Positions 36,654-47,576 of a stretch of DNA of 64,000 nt are shown here, in pieces (within the stretch, counting starts at the first letter, position 1; every line of letters begins with the position of its first letter). The stretch lies in assembly GCA_016791045.1 (NCBI GenBank), contig JAEUNO010000019.1, positions 263,532-327,531 of the forward strand, read 5' to 3'. The position numbers and the translations under genes are program-made. The notes beneath the pieces are model-generated. The model was given only the letters and a program-made list of their open reading frames with translations, searched no databases and was not told where the DNA came from. This DNA comes from Methyloversatilis sp. GTDB lineage: Bacteria > Pseudomonadota > Gammaproteobacteria > Burkholderiales > Rhodocyclaceae.

Positions 36654-37148
36654 TCAATGACAGGACGAATCGGATGCGCTGCCGTTGCGCACCGGAATGC
36701 CGATGGTGGGCGCGCGCGACGCGGGCATCGCCAGCGCTTCGCCGACGCGCTCGACATAGACCTGCCAGTCGAGCATGCCGGACAGCACGGTGACGTACTG
36801 GCCGTCACGTACGAACACCAGCGCCGGCCAGCGGATCGAGCCGTAGCGTTTGGCGATCGCGTCCTCGTGTTCGCGGGTGGCGACACCGATGGCGAAGCGC
36901 TGTGCGAAGTGCTGGCGCAGTTCGGGCAGCACGACGGCGAGGTCGAGCGCTTCGGGGAAGCGCACCGGGTCGCCGGCCAGCAGGATGACGCGGTCGCCAC
37001 CGCCAGCGGCCCAGTCGGCGACGTTGTCGGCGGTGAGCCAGGTCGCGCCGTGCGTGCTGACCAGCCGCTCGATCAGCGGCGACACGAGGGCCGGCGCGGC
37101 GACCGGCAGCGTGACGATGGTTTCGGATGATGCGGTTTCGATGTTCAT
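36654..37148 (-). CDS. hoxO: HoxO/HupG (HyaE family) thioredoxin-like chaperone
   Basis: A 164-residue protein with a thioredoxin-like fold but no CxxC: ADNVADWAAGGGDRVILLAGDP, FAIGVATREHEDAIAKRYGSIRWPALVFVRDG. HyaE/HoxO proteins bind the small-subunit precursor with its Tat signal. It overlaps hoxL by 4 bases. Confidence 0.87.
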   Translation of the reverse strand: MNIETASSETIVTLPVAAPALVSPLIERLVSTHGATWLTADNVADWAAGGGDRVILLAGDPVRFPEALDLAVVLPELRQHFAQRFAIGVATREHEDAIAKRYGSIRWPALVFVRDGQYVTVLSGMLDWQVYVERVGEALAMPASRAPTIGIPVRNGSASDSSCH

Positions 37149-37510
37149 GCGCTTTCTCCCTGCGTGGTGTTCTGCGAGTTTTCCGGTGTGGTGTCCTGCA
37201 CTTCGGCGCGGGCGCCGGACAGCGCCCGCAGTTGTTCGCTGCTCATCGCCGACGGCAGCGCGAAGGCGGCAGCGCCGTCACCACCCTCGCCCTGCATGAC
37301 GGATTCGATCAGGTCCAGCGTGGCGTCGACTTCGCGTGCGCGCTCGACCGTGATGCGTTCCTGCGCGCTGTCGAGGAACACCAGCAGCCAGTCGCCGACG
37401 GCCACATCGCCGACCAGCGCGCTGCGCACGCGGCGTTCGCCCAGCCGGCCCGCGCAGCGCGCGTGGCCCGGCTCCACGGCGATCACCTGCATCGGTATGC
37501 CCAGGCACAT
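37145..37510 (-). CDS. hoxL: HoxL/HupF (HypC family) chaperone
   Basis: A 121-residue HypC-type protein starting MCLGIPMQVIAVEPG, with VGDWLLVFLDSAQERI in the core and a longer C-terminal tail than HypC. HoxL assists Fe-cofactor delivery specific to the membrane-bound hydrogenase and protects it under air. It starts two bases before the hoxM stop. Confidence 0.9.
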   Translation of the reverse strand: MCLGIPMQVIAVEPGHARCAGRLGERRVRSALVGDVAVGDWLLVFLDSAQERITVERAREVDATLDLIESVMQGEGGDGAAAFALPSAMSSEQLRALSGARAEVQDTTPENSQNTTQGESA

Positions 37511-37512
37511 GA

Positions 37513-38211
37513 TCAGGCTGTGCTCACGGTCGAGTCCTCCGCACCGGCGGCAGGAAAGAAGCGGGCGTCGCCGCTGCGGCAGGCGAGCGCTTCCGGCGGA
37601 CGCTCATCCTCGTAGCGCGCCAGTTCGAGCTCGGCGAAGGTGATGCACTCGCGCACGGTCAGCGGCGTGGTGCGCGGCACCGGTCGGGCGCCCCAGCGGC
37701 GCAGCGCCTCCAGGCCCAGCGCCAGCGCACCTTCCATCGCGCGGCGCACGGTGGGTCGCAGGCTGCCGCCGTAGTCCTCCAGCTCTTCCGGCTGACAGCC
37801 GATCAGCAGCACTTCGCGCGGATACCGCCCGGTCAGCTGGGCCAGCATCAGCACCTCCTGGAAACCGGTCTGGTGCAGGCTCATCTTCTTGGCGCCCATG
37901 AAGCGCGGCACGTCGTCGTTGGCGATGCACTTGAGCGTGCCCGGCTCGAGGCCGTAGTCGATGGCGTCGAAGATGAGCAGGCAGTCGGCCGCCTGCACGT
38001 GCTGCACGAGGTACAGGCCCTGCGTGCCGCCGTCGATCAGCTGCACCTCGGGGCCCCCTTGCGGTGCGAAATCGAATTCGAAGCGATGCTGCAGCGCTTC
38101 GACGCAGCGCACGCCGAAGCCTTCGTCGGCCCACAGCACGTTGCCGATGCCGAGCACGACGATGCTGTCACGGGGTGGGTGACAGCTGCTTGCGGACGGA
38201 TTCGGGGTCAC
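37513..38211 (-). CDS. hoxM: HoxM/HupD large-subunit maturation protease
   Basis: A 232-residue HycI/HupD-type endopeptidase: VVLGIGNVLWADEGFGVRCVEAL, then DAIDYGLEPGTL and HQTGFQEVLMLAQLTG with the Asp and His that sense nickel. It cuts the HoxG C-terminal extension after His once nickel is inserted. There is no ATG near the conserved start; the GTG at 38211 has AAGGGA at 8-9 bases. The C-terminus is about 40 residues longer than many homologues. Confidence 0.9.
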   Translation of the reverse strand: MTPNPSASSCHPPRDSIVVLGIGNVLWADEGFGVRCVEALQHRFEFDFAPQGGPEVQLIDGGTQGLYLVQHVQAADCLLIFDAIDYGLEPGTLKCIANDDVPRFMGAKKMSLHQTGFQEVLMLAQLTGRYPREVLLIGCQPEELEDYGGSLRPTVRRAMEGALALGLEALRRWGARPVPRTTPLTVRECITFAELELARYEDERPPEALACRSGDARFFPAAGAEDSTVSTA

Positions 38212-38234
38212 GGTCAAAATCCCTTCGGAAAGAA

Positions 38235-38657
38235 TCAGTGAGCGCCGCGCGGAAGCGTGGCGTGGGGCGTGGCGCGCAGCGTCTTCCAGGCGTGGAAGCT
38301 GTCCCAGGCGGACTGCAGCGCCAGCCAGAAGGCGGCGTCGGTGCCGAACTGCAGGGCGCAGCGGATGGCGGTGTCGGGCGTCATCGCGCGCTGGCCGTGC
38401 ACGATTTCGTGCAGGCGGCGGCGCGACATGCCGAGCGCACGCGCGGCTTCGCTCTGCGACAGGCCGAGCGGTTCGAGGAAATTGCGCGAAAGAAATCGTC
38501 CCGGATGCCACGGCGTACGCACCGGAATGCCGGCCGGTACGCGTTGCAGGGGTGACCGTCCGGGACGCAAGGGTGGCACAACGAGCCTGCCTGGAGACGA
38601 GGGGGTGATGGTCAGGTCGGCCGCGCTGCGTCCGGCGGGCGAAGCGGCGGCCGACAT
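38235..38657 (-). CDS. HigA-like XRE DNA-binding protein in the hox operon
   Basis: A 140-residue protein. About 50 residues of low-complexity Pro/Arg-rich sequence precede HPGRFLSRNFLEPLGLSQSEAARALGMSRRRLHEIVHG (read in parts), a helix-turn-helix of the HigA addiction-module antitoxin type. The rest, AMTPDTAIRCALQFGTDAAFWLALQSAWD, also follows HigA. The ATG at 38657 is 4 bases after hoxZ and has AAGGA upstream. No HigB toxin lies beside it, so it is an orphan, here between hoxZ and hoxM, and may regulate hydrogenase genes. Confidence 0.82.
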   Translation of the reverse strand: MSAAASPAGRSAADLTITPSSPGRLVVPPLRPGRSPLQRVPAGIPVRTPWHPGRFLSRNFLEPLGLSQSEAARALGMSRRRLHEIVHGQRAMTPDTAIRCALQFGTDAAFWLALQSAWDSFHAWKTLRATPHATLPRGAH

Positions 38658-38661
38658 GACG

Positions 38662-39390
38662 TCAGTCCTTGAACGTGCGGTGGCCGGAAATCATCGTGCT
38701 CACCACGCTGGAGCGACCCATGATGTCCTCGCGGATCGCCGCATAGATATGGACGATGATGAACACGACCAGCGCCCACATGCCGAGGTGGTGCCAGGTA
38801 TGCACATCCTGCGACTGGCCGAACAGCGGGATCACCCAGCCGAACATGCGCTCCTGCCACGACCCCATCTGCGCGCCTTCGCCGTACAGCGCAAAGCCGG
38901 TCACGATCATGAACACGGTGAGCACCAGATAGCCGAAGAACATGGCGAAGCGCGCCAGCGGGTTGTGGCCGACATAGCGACCCGGACGCGGGCTGATGAA
39001 GGTGTACCACTTCAGCATGCCCAGCACCTCGACCCAGTAGGCCCTGGTGAACAGCGGCACCCAGTACAGCTCGCGCGCATGGTGATTGCCGACGATGGCC
39101 CAGTAGGTGCGGCCGAGCAGACCGACCGCCAGGATGTAGCCAGCGGCGAAGTGGGCGAAGCGGATGTAGCCCATCAGGTAGTTGGCGCTGGCTTCGCCCG
39201 GCTGCGTCGGCAGCGGCGAGCCGATGAAGTAGCCGGTCAGCGCGAGCACCGTGATCGCCAGCGCGTTGATCCAGTGCCACACGCGCACCGGCGCTTCATA
39301 CACGTAGACCAACTTGATCGAGCGGCCGTGGGCGACCGCCCCTTCGTCGATGCCGGTGGCGTGGGACAGCTTTTCAGTAGTGGCGGACAT
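38662..39390 (-). CDS. hoxZ: HoxZ/HupC, Ni/Fe-hydrogenase b-type cytochrome
   Basis: A 242-residue membrane cytochrome b with four helices. Heme ligands come from His in VWHWINALAITVL, FAHFAAGYILAVG and HTWHHLGMWALVVFIIVHIYAAI (read in parts). It anchors the HoxKG dimer to the outer face of the inner membrane and passes H2 electrons to quinone. hupE lies between hoxG and hoxZ. Confidence 0.93.
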   Translation of the reverse strand: MSATTEKLSHATGIDEGAVAHGRSIKLVYVYEAPVRVWHWINALAITVLALTGYFIGSPLPTQPGEASANYLMGYIRFAHFAAGYILAVGLLGRTYWAIVGNHHARELYWVPLFTRAYWVEVLGMLKWYTFISPRPGRYVGHNPLARFAMFFGYLVLTVFMIVTGFALYGEGAQMGSWQERMFGWVIPLFGQSQDVHTWHHLGMWALVVFIIVHIYAAIREDIMGRSSVVSTMISGHRTFKD

Positions 39391-39415
39391 CTGTCGTCTC
39401 CCGCGGTTGGGCGCT

Positions 39416-40039
39416 TCAGATGCGCGACGCGAACATGAACAGGCCGACGACGCCGAGCCCGGCCGCCTGCACGCGCCACACCCAGGCCGGCACGCGCGCC
39501 AGCGCAGCGCCGGCGCCCAGACCGATGGCGTGCAGCAGCGCCGAGCCGAGCATGAAGCCGGCGGCGTAGGTCGCGAACGACGTACCCGACGACCACTCGG
39601 CGCCGTGCGCGATGCCGTGCAGCGCACCGGCCGCGGCGACCAGCGCGAGCCCGCCGACCAGCGGCAGTTGCCGGCGCGCCAGCAGCAGCGCACCGAACAG
39701 TGCGACGCTGAGCGCGACACCGGCTTCGATGTACGCACCCGCGGCGCCGGCACCGGTCTGCACGCCGATGAAGGCTCCGGCCAGCAGCGCAAGCAGGAAG
39801 AACGCCGGGCCGGCGAGGCGTCGGGTGCCCTGCAGCACGGCGGCCGACCAGAGGCCGACGGCGATCATCGCCAGCAGGTGATCGACGCCGGCGAAGGGAT
39901 GCGCCAGACCGGCGGCCAGACCCTGTGCGCCGTGACCTTCATGCGCGTGGGCAACGCCGGCCGCCAGCGTCAGGACGGCCGCGACGCCGACGCGCCGAAC
40001 CATGGACGTGGCCGGAAAAAAGGATGGGGTCGTATTCAT
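39416..40039 (-). CDS. hupE: HupE/UreJ nickel permease
   Basis: A 207-residue membrane protein with a signal-like N-terminus (GVAHAHEGHG after cleavage) and six helices. The family motif HPFAGVDHLLAMIAVGLW is present, and HGIAHGAEW adds a second His site. HupE is a nickel diffusion facilitator that feeds hydrogenase or urease. AGGAGGAATCA precedes the ATG. With the NikR-controlled TonB receptor it would complete outer- and inner-membrane nickel import. Confidence 0.9.
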   Translation of the reverse strand: MNTTPSFFPATSMVRRVGVAAVLTLAAGVAHAHEGHGAQGLAAGLAHPFAGVDHLLAMIAVGLWSAAVLQGTRRLAGPAFFLLALLAGAFIGVQTGAGAAGAYIEAGVALSVALFGALLLARRQLPLVGGLALVAAAGALHGIAHGAEWSSGTSFATYAAGFMLGSALLHAIGLGAGAALARVPAWVWRVQAAGLGVVGLFMFASRI

Positions 40040-40075
40040 TGATTCCTCCTGATGTCTTGTTGTCGTGGGCGCCGT

Positions 40076-41932
40076 TCAGCGCACCTTCACCGTGGTCAGT
40101 TCGCGGCCGTCCTCGCTCATCACGTGCGTCGAGCAGGCGAGGCAGGGATCGAAGGAATGCAGCGTGCGCAGGATCTCGACCGGCTGTTCCGGATTGGCCA
40201 TCGGCGTGTTCATCAGGCTGGCTTCGAAGGCGCCGATCTGCCCCTTGGTGTCGCGCGGGCTGCCGTTCCAGGTGGTCGGCACGACGCACTGGTAGTTCTC
40301 GATGCGACCATCCTTGATGCGGATCCAGTGACCGAGCATGCCGCGCGGCGCGGCGACGGTGCCGACGCCCTTCGCCTCCTTCGGCCAGGTCTTCGGGTCC
40401 CACTTCTCGACGTTTGCGGTGCTGGTGTCGCCGGCCTTGATGTTGCCGATCAGCTGCCTGTAGTCGTCCATCATCATTTCGGCGGCGTACTGGCTTTCCA
40501 GTGCGCGCGCCAGCGTGCGGCCGATGGTGGTGGGCAGCAGCTGCTTGGCGCTGTACTGCGTTTCAGGCAGGCCGAGCGCCTTCGGGATGCCGCTGTTGAT
40601 GGCGGCGGCCGAGCTTTCGATCTGTTCCTTCACACGCTGGCACCACTTGTTGCCCTTGAGCGCGTGCGCATAGCCGAGGATGTAGCGCGACAGCGGGCCG
40701 ACCTCGACCGCGTGGCCGCGCCAGCGCGGCGACTTGATCCACGAGTACTTGGCGCTTTCGTCGATTTCCTCGATGTTCGTGCGGGTGCCCTTCGTGTTGG
40801 CACCGAGCTCGTAATTCGGCTCGGTCACGCCGTCCCACGGGTGCAGGCCCTTGCTTTCGTCGGCGTACTTGTACCAGCTGTGATTGACGAATTCCTGCAC
40901 CTGCTCGGGGTCGCGCGGATCGATTTCGTGGATGTCGTCCCAGTTGCCGTCGAGGATGACGCCGCCCGGCAGCTGGTGCGTGCTGTGGTCGTACGGCACC
41001 TTCTCGTAGGTGCCGTAATCGGCCACGTTGGTCGCCGACAGGCCGCCGCCGTACAGCCAGCCGGCATTCTTGTAGATCGTACCGATGGCCAGAACGTCGG
41101 GGATGTAGACGTTGTTGTTGAACTCGATCATTTCCTTGATGCGCGCTTCGACGAAATTCAGCCGCTCCATGTTGATCGGCGCACCGGCGGCGCCATCACC
41201 GTCGATGTTGATCGCGCACGGCACACCGCCGACCAGGTAGTTCGGGTGCGGGTTCTTGCCGCCGAAGATGGTGTGAACCTTGACCCATTCCTTCTGCAGG
41301 TCGAGCGCTTCGAGGTAGTGGGTGACCGCCATCAGGTTGGCTTCCGGCGGCAGCACATAGGCCTTGCTGCCCCAGTAGCCATTCATGAAGGGTCCGAGCT
41401 GGCCGCTTTCGACGAACTTCTTCAGCCGGTTCTGGATGTCGCGGAAATAGCCGGGCGAGGACATCGGGTGCGACGGCGACACCAGATGCTGCAGTTCGCT
41501 GGTCTGCTTCGGGTCGGCCTTCAGTGCCGACACGACGTCCACCCAGTCGAGCGCGTGCAGGTGATAGAAATGCACCGCGTGGTCGTGCACCTGGAGCGTC
41601 TTCGCCATCATTTCGCGGATCAGGTGCGCGTTCAGCGGAATCCTGATGCCCAGCGCATCCTCCACCGCGCGCACCGAGGTGAGCGCGTGACAGCCGGTAC
41701 ACACGCCGCAGATGCGTTCGACGAAGGCCCAGGCGTCGCGCGGATCGCGACCCTTCAGGATCACCTCCAGACCGCGCCACATGGTGCCGGTCGACACCGC
41801 GTTGCGGATGATGTTGTTTTCATCGACATTCACTTCGCAGCGCATGTGGCCTTCGATGCGCGTGACCGGGTCGACGACGATGCGCCGGCCCGAGTTGTCC
41901 ATTTTGAAACCCTGCGTTTCGTAAGCACCCAT
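40076..41932 (-). CDS. hoxG: Membrane-bound [NiFe] hydrogenase large subunit HoxG
   Basis: A 618-residue large subunit. L1 is [22 protein letters not shown] (read in parts) and L2 is DPCLACSTH; these four cysteines hold the Ni-Fe centre. After the His, 15 more residues ([15 protein letters not shown]) form the extension removed by HoxM. It oxidises H2 on the periplasmic side, exported together with HoxK by Tat. It is second in the operon, 50 bp after hoxK. Confidence 0.96.
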   Translation of the reverse strand: MGAYETQGFKMDNSGRRIVVDPVTRIEGHMRCEVNVDENNIIRNAVSTGTMWRGLEVILKGRDPRDAWAFVERICGVCTGCHALTSVRAVEDALGIRIPLNAHLIREMMAKTLQVHDHAVHFYHLHALDWVDVVSALKADPKQTSELQHLVSPSHPMSSPGYFRDIQNRLKKFVESGQLGPFMNGYWGSKAYVLPPEANLMAVTHYLEALDLQKEWVKVHTIFGGKNPHPNYLVGGVPCAINIDGDGAAGAPINMERLNFVEARIKEMIEFNNNVYIPDVLAIGTIYKNAGWLYGGGLSATNVADYGTYEKVPYDHSTHQLPGGVILDGNWDDIHEIDPRDPEQVQEFVNHSWYKYADESKGLHPWDGVTEPNYELGANTKGTRTNIEEIDESAKYSWIKSPRWRGHAVEVGPLSRYILGYAHALKGNKWCQRVKEQIESSAAAINSGIPKALGLPETQYSAKQLLPTTIGRTLARALESQYAAEMMMDDYRQLIGNIKAGDTSTANVEKWDPKTWPKEAKGVGTVAAPRGMLGHWIRIKDGRIENYQCVVPTTWNGSPRDTKGQIGAFEASLMNTPMANPEQPVEILRTLHSFDPCLACSTHVMSEDGRELTTVKVR

Positions 41933-41982
41933 CTTCGTATCCTTTGCTGGAACCCGACCTGCCCGCGCGGGCAGGTCCGTGA

Positions 41983-43068
41983 TCAGTGGTCAGCCGTGCT
42001 GGCGGGGGTATCGTTCTTGTGCGAGGCGCGCTTGATCGCCGATACCGCGGCGTGCGCCACCGCAGCCGCACCGACCACGCCGGCGGCCGTCGCGCCGACC
42101 TGGTCGGCGTTCGCCTCGATGCCGAACTGGTGGATGTCGGTCAGGCGGTCGTAGAACGAACCCTTGTCCCAGAAGCCGTCTTCCGAACAGCCGATGCAGC
42201 CGTGGCCGGCCTTGATCGGGAAGCTGGTGCCCTCGTTCCACTGCACGGTGGAACAGGCGTTGTAGGTGGTCGGGCCCTTGCAGCCGACCTTGTAGAGGCA
42301 GTAACCCTTGCGCGCAGACTCATCGTCCCAGGCCTCGACGAACTGGCCGGCGTCGAAGTGCGGGCGGCGGTAGCACTTGTCGTGGATGCGCTGGCTGTAG
42401 AACATCTTCGGCCGACCCTGGCGGTCCAGCTCCGGAATGCGGTCGAAGGTGAGCATGTAGGTGATGACGCCGGTCATCACCTCGGCGATCGGCGGGCAGC
42501 CCGGCACCTTGATGATGGGCTTGTCGAAAATGACCTTGTGCACCGGCGTGGCCTGCGTGGGGTTCGGCTTGGCCGCCTGCACGCAGCCCCAGCTCGCGCA
42601 GCTGCCCCAGCTGATGATGGCCTTGGCGTCCTTGGCGACATGCTTCAACTGGTCGATGAAGGGCTTGCCGCCGATGATGCAGCTCATGCCGTCCTGGTTC
42701 AGCGGCGGGTTGCCCTCGACCGCCAGGATGTAGTTGCCCTTGTACTTCGTCATGATCTCTTCGAGGATCGCTTCGGCCTGGTGCCCTGCGGCGGCCATCA
42801 GCGTGTCGTCGTAGTCGAGCGAAATCATCGACAGCACCACATCCTTCGCCAGCGGGTGGGCCGAGCGGATGAAGGATTCGGAACAGCAGGTGCATTCCAG
42901 CCCGTGCAGCCACAGCACCGGCGTGCGCGGCTTGGTTTCCATCGCGTGCGCGATCTGCGGCACGAAAGCCGGGCCAAGCCCGAGCGACGTGGCGGTCAGC
43001 GAGCAGTACTTGAGAAAGCTGCGACGCGAAATGCCCTGCCGGCGCATCACCTCGTAGAAGGTTTCCAT
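41983..43068 (-). CDS. hoxK: O2-tolerant hydrogenase small subunit HoxK
   Basis: A 361-residue small subunit with a Tat signal (SRRSFLK, cleaved near AHA-MET at residue 42/43). The proximal cluster is of the six-cysteine type: LECTCCSES places Cys at mature positions 17, 19 and 20, and [12 protein letters not shown] at 115 and 120, counting from Met43. The two extra cysteines (19, 120) build the 4Fe-3S cluster that gives O2 tolerance in group 1d enzymes. A C-terminal hydrophobic anchor ([19 protein letters not shown]) follows. It is the first gene of the operon. Confidence 0.96.
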   Translation of the reverse strand: METFYEVMRRQGISRRSFLKYCSLTATSLGLGPAFVPQIAHAMETKPRTPVLWLHGLECTCCSESFIRSAHPLAKDVVLSMISLDYDDTLMAAAGHQAEAILEEIMTKYKGNYILAVEGNPPLNQDGMSCIIGGKPFIDQLKHVAKDAKAIISWGSCASWGCVQAAKPNPTQATPVHKVIFDKPIIKVPGCPPIAEVMTGVITYMLTFDRIPELDRQGRPKMFYSQRIHDKCYRRPHFDAGQFVEAWDDESARKGYCLYKVGCKGPTTYNACSTVQWNEGTSFPIKAGHGCIGCSEDGFWDKGSFYDRLTDIHQFGIEANADQVGATAAGVVGAAAVAHAAVSAIKRASHKNDTPASTADH

Positions 43069-43148
43069 CCTGGTGTCTCCCCTGTGCGTCTTGTTGTCAT
43101 GCCACGCCCCGATCGAACCTCTGGTTCGCGCCGGTGGTGGGGATGACT

Positions 43149-43164
43149 AACAAGATGCGGGCCA
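43149..43164 (-). promoter_or_regulatory. Candidate sigma-54 promoter of the hox operon
   Basis: Read on the minus strand the site is TGGCCCG-CATC-TTGTT, two mismatches from the sigma-54 consensus TGGCACG-N4-TTGCA, with the correct GG-to-TG spacing. It is 81 bases before the hoxK ATG, leaving a leader of about 70 nt. HoxA encoded downstream has an intact GAFTGA loop, as a sigma-54 activator needs. The -12 element lacks its usual C. Confidence 0.5.
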
Positions 43165-43172
43165 GCCTGAAA

Positions 43173-43213
43173 TTTTGCGCTGCAGCAAAATAGTTATTCA
43201 GATCAAGACCTTG
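43173..43213. promoter_or_regulatory. Inverted repeat and IHF-like site upstream of hoxK
   Basis: TTTTGC-GCTGCA-GCAAAA (43173-43190) is an 18-bp inverted repeat just upstream of the -24 element. GATCAAGACCTTG (43201-43213) matches the IHF consensus WATCAAN4TTR with one mismatch. Both sit where an activator loop would need bending. Identity of the bound proteins is inferred. Confidence 0.35.
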
Positions 43214-43358
43214 TTCCGTATCGGAAAAGGTATTCGAGCGGACAGGCGAGGCGGCTGGCGTCGTCAGGCGGGGGTGGAAGATGGATTTGCGCTTTCCACC
43301 GGGGGGCGGAAAGTACGCTTGCAGTGCGCACGGGCACGCCGGCGCGCGCCCGGCCGGG

Positions 43359-44288
43359 TCAGGCCGGCGCGCGCAGCAGCTGGTCCTGCACGTGCTTCTG
43401 CCCGTGTTCGATCAGGAACTGTTCGAAGGCGGCGGCCACCGGGGCGAGCGTGCGTGCGGCCAGATGGATGACGAACCACTCGCGCTCGATCGGGTTGCGT
43501 TCGACCGGCAGCAACGCCAGTTCGCCCGATGCCAGCTCGTGCCGGCAGATGTGCTGCGACATGAAGGCGAGGCCGAACCCGGCGGCGCACATCTGCTTGA
43601 TCGCCTCGTTGCTCGACAGCTCGGAGCCGACGCGCAGATTCAGCTCGGCGTCGCGGAACAGCTGTTCCAGCGTGGTGCGCGTGCCCGAACCGCGTTCGCG
43701 CACCAGCAGGTCTTCCTGCGCCAGATCCCGCAGCAGCAGCGGGCCGCGCGACATCAGCGGATGCGACGGCGCGGCGATGAAGGCCATCGTGTGGCGCGCG
43801 AACGGCGTGGCCTGGGTTTTCAGTTCCTTGGGCGCGCGGCCCATGATGACCAGATCGACCTCGTGGCTCGACAGCAGGCGCACGATTTCGTCGCGGTTGC
43901 CCACCTTGAGCTTCACTTCGACGTTCGGATTGTCGCGCGCGAACACGACCAGCATGCGCGGTACCAGATATTCGGCGGTGGTCACAACGCCGATGCGCAG
44001 CCGGCGCGACACGACGCCGCGGTGCGCGGCCATTTCGTCGCCCACCTCGCGCCACAGCTCGAGGATGCGTCCGGCGTAGTCGGCCATCACCTCGCCGGCC
44101 GTCGTCAGGCGGATGCCACGTCCTTCGCGTTCGATCAGCGGCGTGCCGGCCGACTCCTCAAGCAGCTTGAGCTGGATCGACACCGCCGGCTGCGTCAGGT
44201 TTATTTCACTGGCCGCACGCGACACGCTGCCCAGTCGGGCGACTGCGTGCAGTGCGGAAAGCTGGCGCAGCGTGGCGTTCTTGAGCAT
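43359..44288 (-). CDS. cbbR: LysR-type regulator CbbR
   Basis: A 309-residue LysR regulator: N-terminal winged HTH (LRQLSALHAVARLGSVSRAASEINLTQPAVSIQLKLLEE, read in parts) and a C-terminal periplasmic-binding-like effector domain. Divergence from cbbL and adjacency to the RuBisCO operon identify it as CbbR, the activator of Calvin-cycle genes that senses metabolites such as RuBP or PEP. The ATG at 44288 has GGAG at 8 bases; a GTG two codons earlier is possible. Confidence 0.9.
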   Translation of the reverse strand: MLKNATLRQLSALHAVARLGSVSRAASEINLTQPAVSIQLKLLEESAGTPLIEREGRGIRLTTAGEVMADYAGRILELWREVGDEMAAHRGVVSRRLRIGVVTTAEYLVPRMLVVFARDNPNVEVKLKVGNRDEIVRLLSSHEVDLVIMGRAPKELKTQATPFARHTMAFIAAPSHPLMSRGPLLLRDLAQEDLLVRERGSGTRTTLEQLFRDAELNLRVGSELSSNEAIKQMCAAGFGLAFMSQHICRHELASGELALLPVERNPIEREWFVIHLAARTLAPVAAAFEQFLIEHGQKHVQDQLLRAPA

Positions 44289-46078
<1,790 letters not shown>

Positions 46079-46105
46079 TGCCGTCTGCAGGAGCGACGCC
46101 CTTCT

Positions 46106-46209
46106 CCCCTCTCCCGCATCAGCGGGAGAGGGGCCGGGGGTGAGGGAACAAGCACCGCAGCCCTCACCCGTCGCTGCGCGCCACCCTCTCCCGCTGATGC
46201 GGGCGAGGG
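46106..46209. repeat. Hairpin repeat pair between cbbL and cbbS
   Basis: CCCCTCTCCCGC (46106-46117) pairs perfectly with GCGGGAGAGGGG (46122-46133). A near-identical inverted copy is CCCTCTCCCGC (46184-46194) with GCGGGCGAGGG (46199-46209). Between them GGGTGAGGG (46138-46146) is complementary to CCCTCACCC (46161-46169), so the whole block can fold as one large structure. It belongs to a repeat type common in proteobacteria and lies inside the cbbLS transcript. Confidence 0.88.
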
Positions 46210-46238
46210 ATTGATGAAACCGAATCAAGGAGAACACC

Positions 46239-46658
46239 ATGCGCATCACCCAGGGCACCTTTTCCTACCTGCCGGACCTGACCGATACCCAGATCGCGGC
46301 GCAAATCGACTACTGCCTGGACCAGGGCTGGGCGGTCGGCATCGAGTACACCGATGACCCGCACCCGCGCAACACCTTCTGGGAAATGTACGGCAACCCG
46401 ATGTTCGACATCCGCGACTCGGCCGCCATCCTGCTCGAGGTGAACGCCTGCCGCGCCACCTTCCCGCAGTACTACATCCGGGTCACCGCGTTCGACTCGA
46501 CGCACGGCACCGAATCGGTCGTGCTGTCCTTCATCGTGAACCGGCCGGATGCCGAACCCGGCTTCCGCCTGATCCGCACCGAAGAACCGGGCCGCACCGT
46601 GCGCTACAGCATCGAAAGCTATGCCGTGCAGGCGCGTCCGGAAGGCGCGCGTTACTGA
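46239..46658 (+). CDS. cbbS: RuBisCO small subunit
   Basis: A 139-residue small subunit: [41 protein letters not shown], and the extra C-terminal part ([19 protein letters not shown]) that forms the beta-hairpin of red-type enzymes. AAGGAGAACACC precedes the ATG. It is separated from cbbL by 160 bp of repeats rather than the usual short gap. Confidence 0.96.
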   Translation: MRITQGTFSYLPDLTDTQIAAQIDYCLDQGWAVGIEYTDDPHPRNTFWEMYGNPMFDIRDSAAILLEVNACRATFPQYYIRVTAFDSTHGTESVVLSFIVNRPDAEPGFRLIRTEEPGRTVRYSIESYAVQARPEGARY

Positions 46659-46672
46659 AGGAGTTTTGCCTC

Positions 46673-47575
46673 ATGGACGCCGCCACCGCCCCCCCGACCG
46701 GAATTGCGTCGCCGCGCTCGATGTTCGCATCGTCCGGCGTGCAGGCCCTGCTTGACCAGCTCGATGACGAGCTGATCGGGCTTGCGCCGGTCAAGAGCCG
46801 CATCCGCGACATCGCCGCACTGCTGCTGATCGACCGGCTGCGCGCCGAACAGGGCCTGCAGTCGAAGCCGCCTTCGCTGCACATGTGCTTCACCGGCAAC
46901 CCGGGCACCGGCAAGACCACGGTCGCGCTGCGCATGGCCGAGGTGCTGAAGCAGCTCGGCTATGTGCGCAAGGGCCACATGGTGGCGGTGACGCGCGATG
47001 ATCTGGTCGGCCAGTTCATCGGCCACACCGCGCCCAAGACGAAGGAAATCATCAAGAAGGCGATGGGCGGCGTGCTGTTCATCGACGAGGCCTACTACCT
47101 GTACCGGCCGGAGAACGAACGTGACTACGGGCAGGAAGCGATCGAAATCCTGCTGCAGGTGATGGAGAACCACCGCGACGACCTGGTGGTGATCCTGGCC
47201 GGCTACCGCGACCGCATGGACACCTTCTTTTCCAGCAACCCCGGCATGGCGTCGCGCGTCGCGCACCACATCGATTTCCCGGACTACGACCAGGACGAGT
47301 TGATGCGCATCGCCCAGCTGATGCTGCGCAACCTGAACTACCGCTTCGACGACACCGCCGAATCGGCGTTCGAGCGCTACCTCGGCCTGCGCCGCCAGCA
47401 GCCGCACTTCGCCAACGCGCGCTCGGTGCGCAACGCGCTCGACCGCATCCGGCTGCGCCACGCCACCCGGCTGTTCGCCACCGACACGGCGCCGACGCGC
47501 GATGCACTCTGCACGCTGTACGCCGAAGACGTGCTGGCCAGTCGCGTGTTTTCGATGAACCGACAAGACAGCTGA
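46673..47575 (+). CDS. cbbX: CbbX, red-type RuBisCO activase
   Basis: A 300-residue AAA+ protein: Walker A ([17 protein letters not shown]) near residue 78, pore-loop area ([23 protein letters not shown], read in parts), Walker [11 protein letters not shown], and sensor residues near [14 protein letters not shown]. CbbX removes inhibitory sugar phosphates from red-type RuBisCO by pulling on the CbbL C-terminus. It starts 14 bases after cbbS. Confidence 0.95.
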   Translation: MDAATAPPTGIASPRSMFASSGVQALLDQLDDELIGLAPVKSRIRDIAALLLIDRLRAEQGLQSKPPSLHMCFTGNPGTGKTTVALRMAEVLKQLGYVRKGHMVAVTRDDLVGQFIGHTAPKTKEIIKKAMGGVLFIDEAYYLYRPENERDYGQEAIEILLQVMENHRDDLVVILAGYRDRMDTFFSSNPGMASRVAHHIDFPDYDQDELMRIAQLMLRNLNYRFDDTAESAFERYLGLRRQQPHFANARSVRNALDRIRLRHATRLFATDTAPTRDALCTLYAEDVLASRVFSMNRQDS

Positions 47576-47576
47576 C

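Noticed and set aside
38235-38657. HigBA toxin-antitoxin pair
   Set aside because: Only the HigA-like protein is present; the neighbours hoxZ and hoxM are hydrogenase genes and no HigB-like frame was found on either strand nearby.
40052-42154. Plus-strand open frame of 700 codons opposite hoxG
   Set aside because: It overlaps the fully supported hoxG and hoxK genes on the other strand and reads as repeated VV/RR/HH residues typical of antisense translation of GC-rich DNA.
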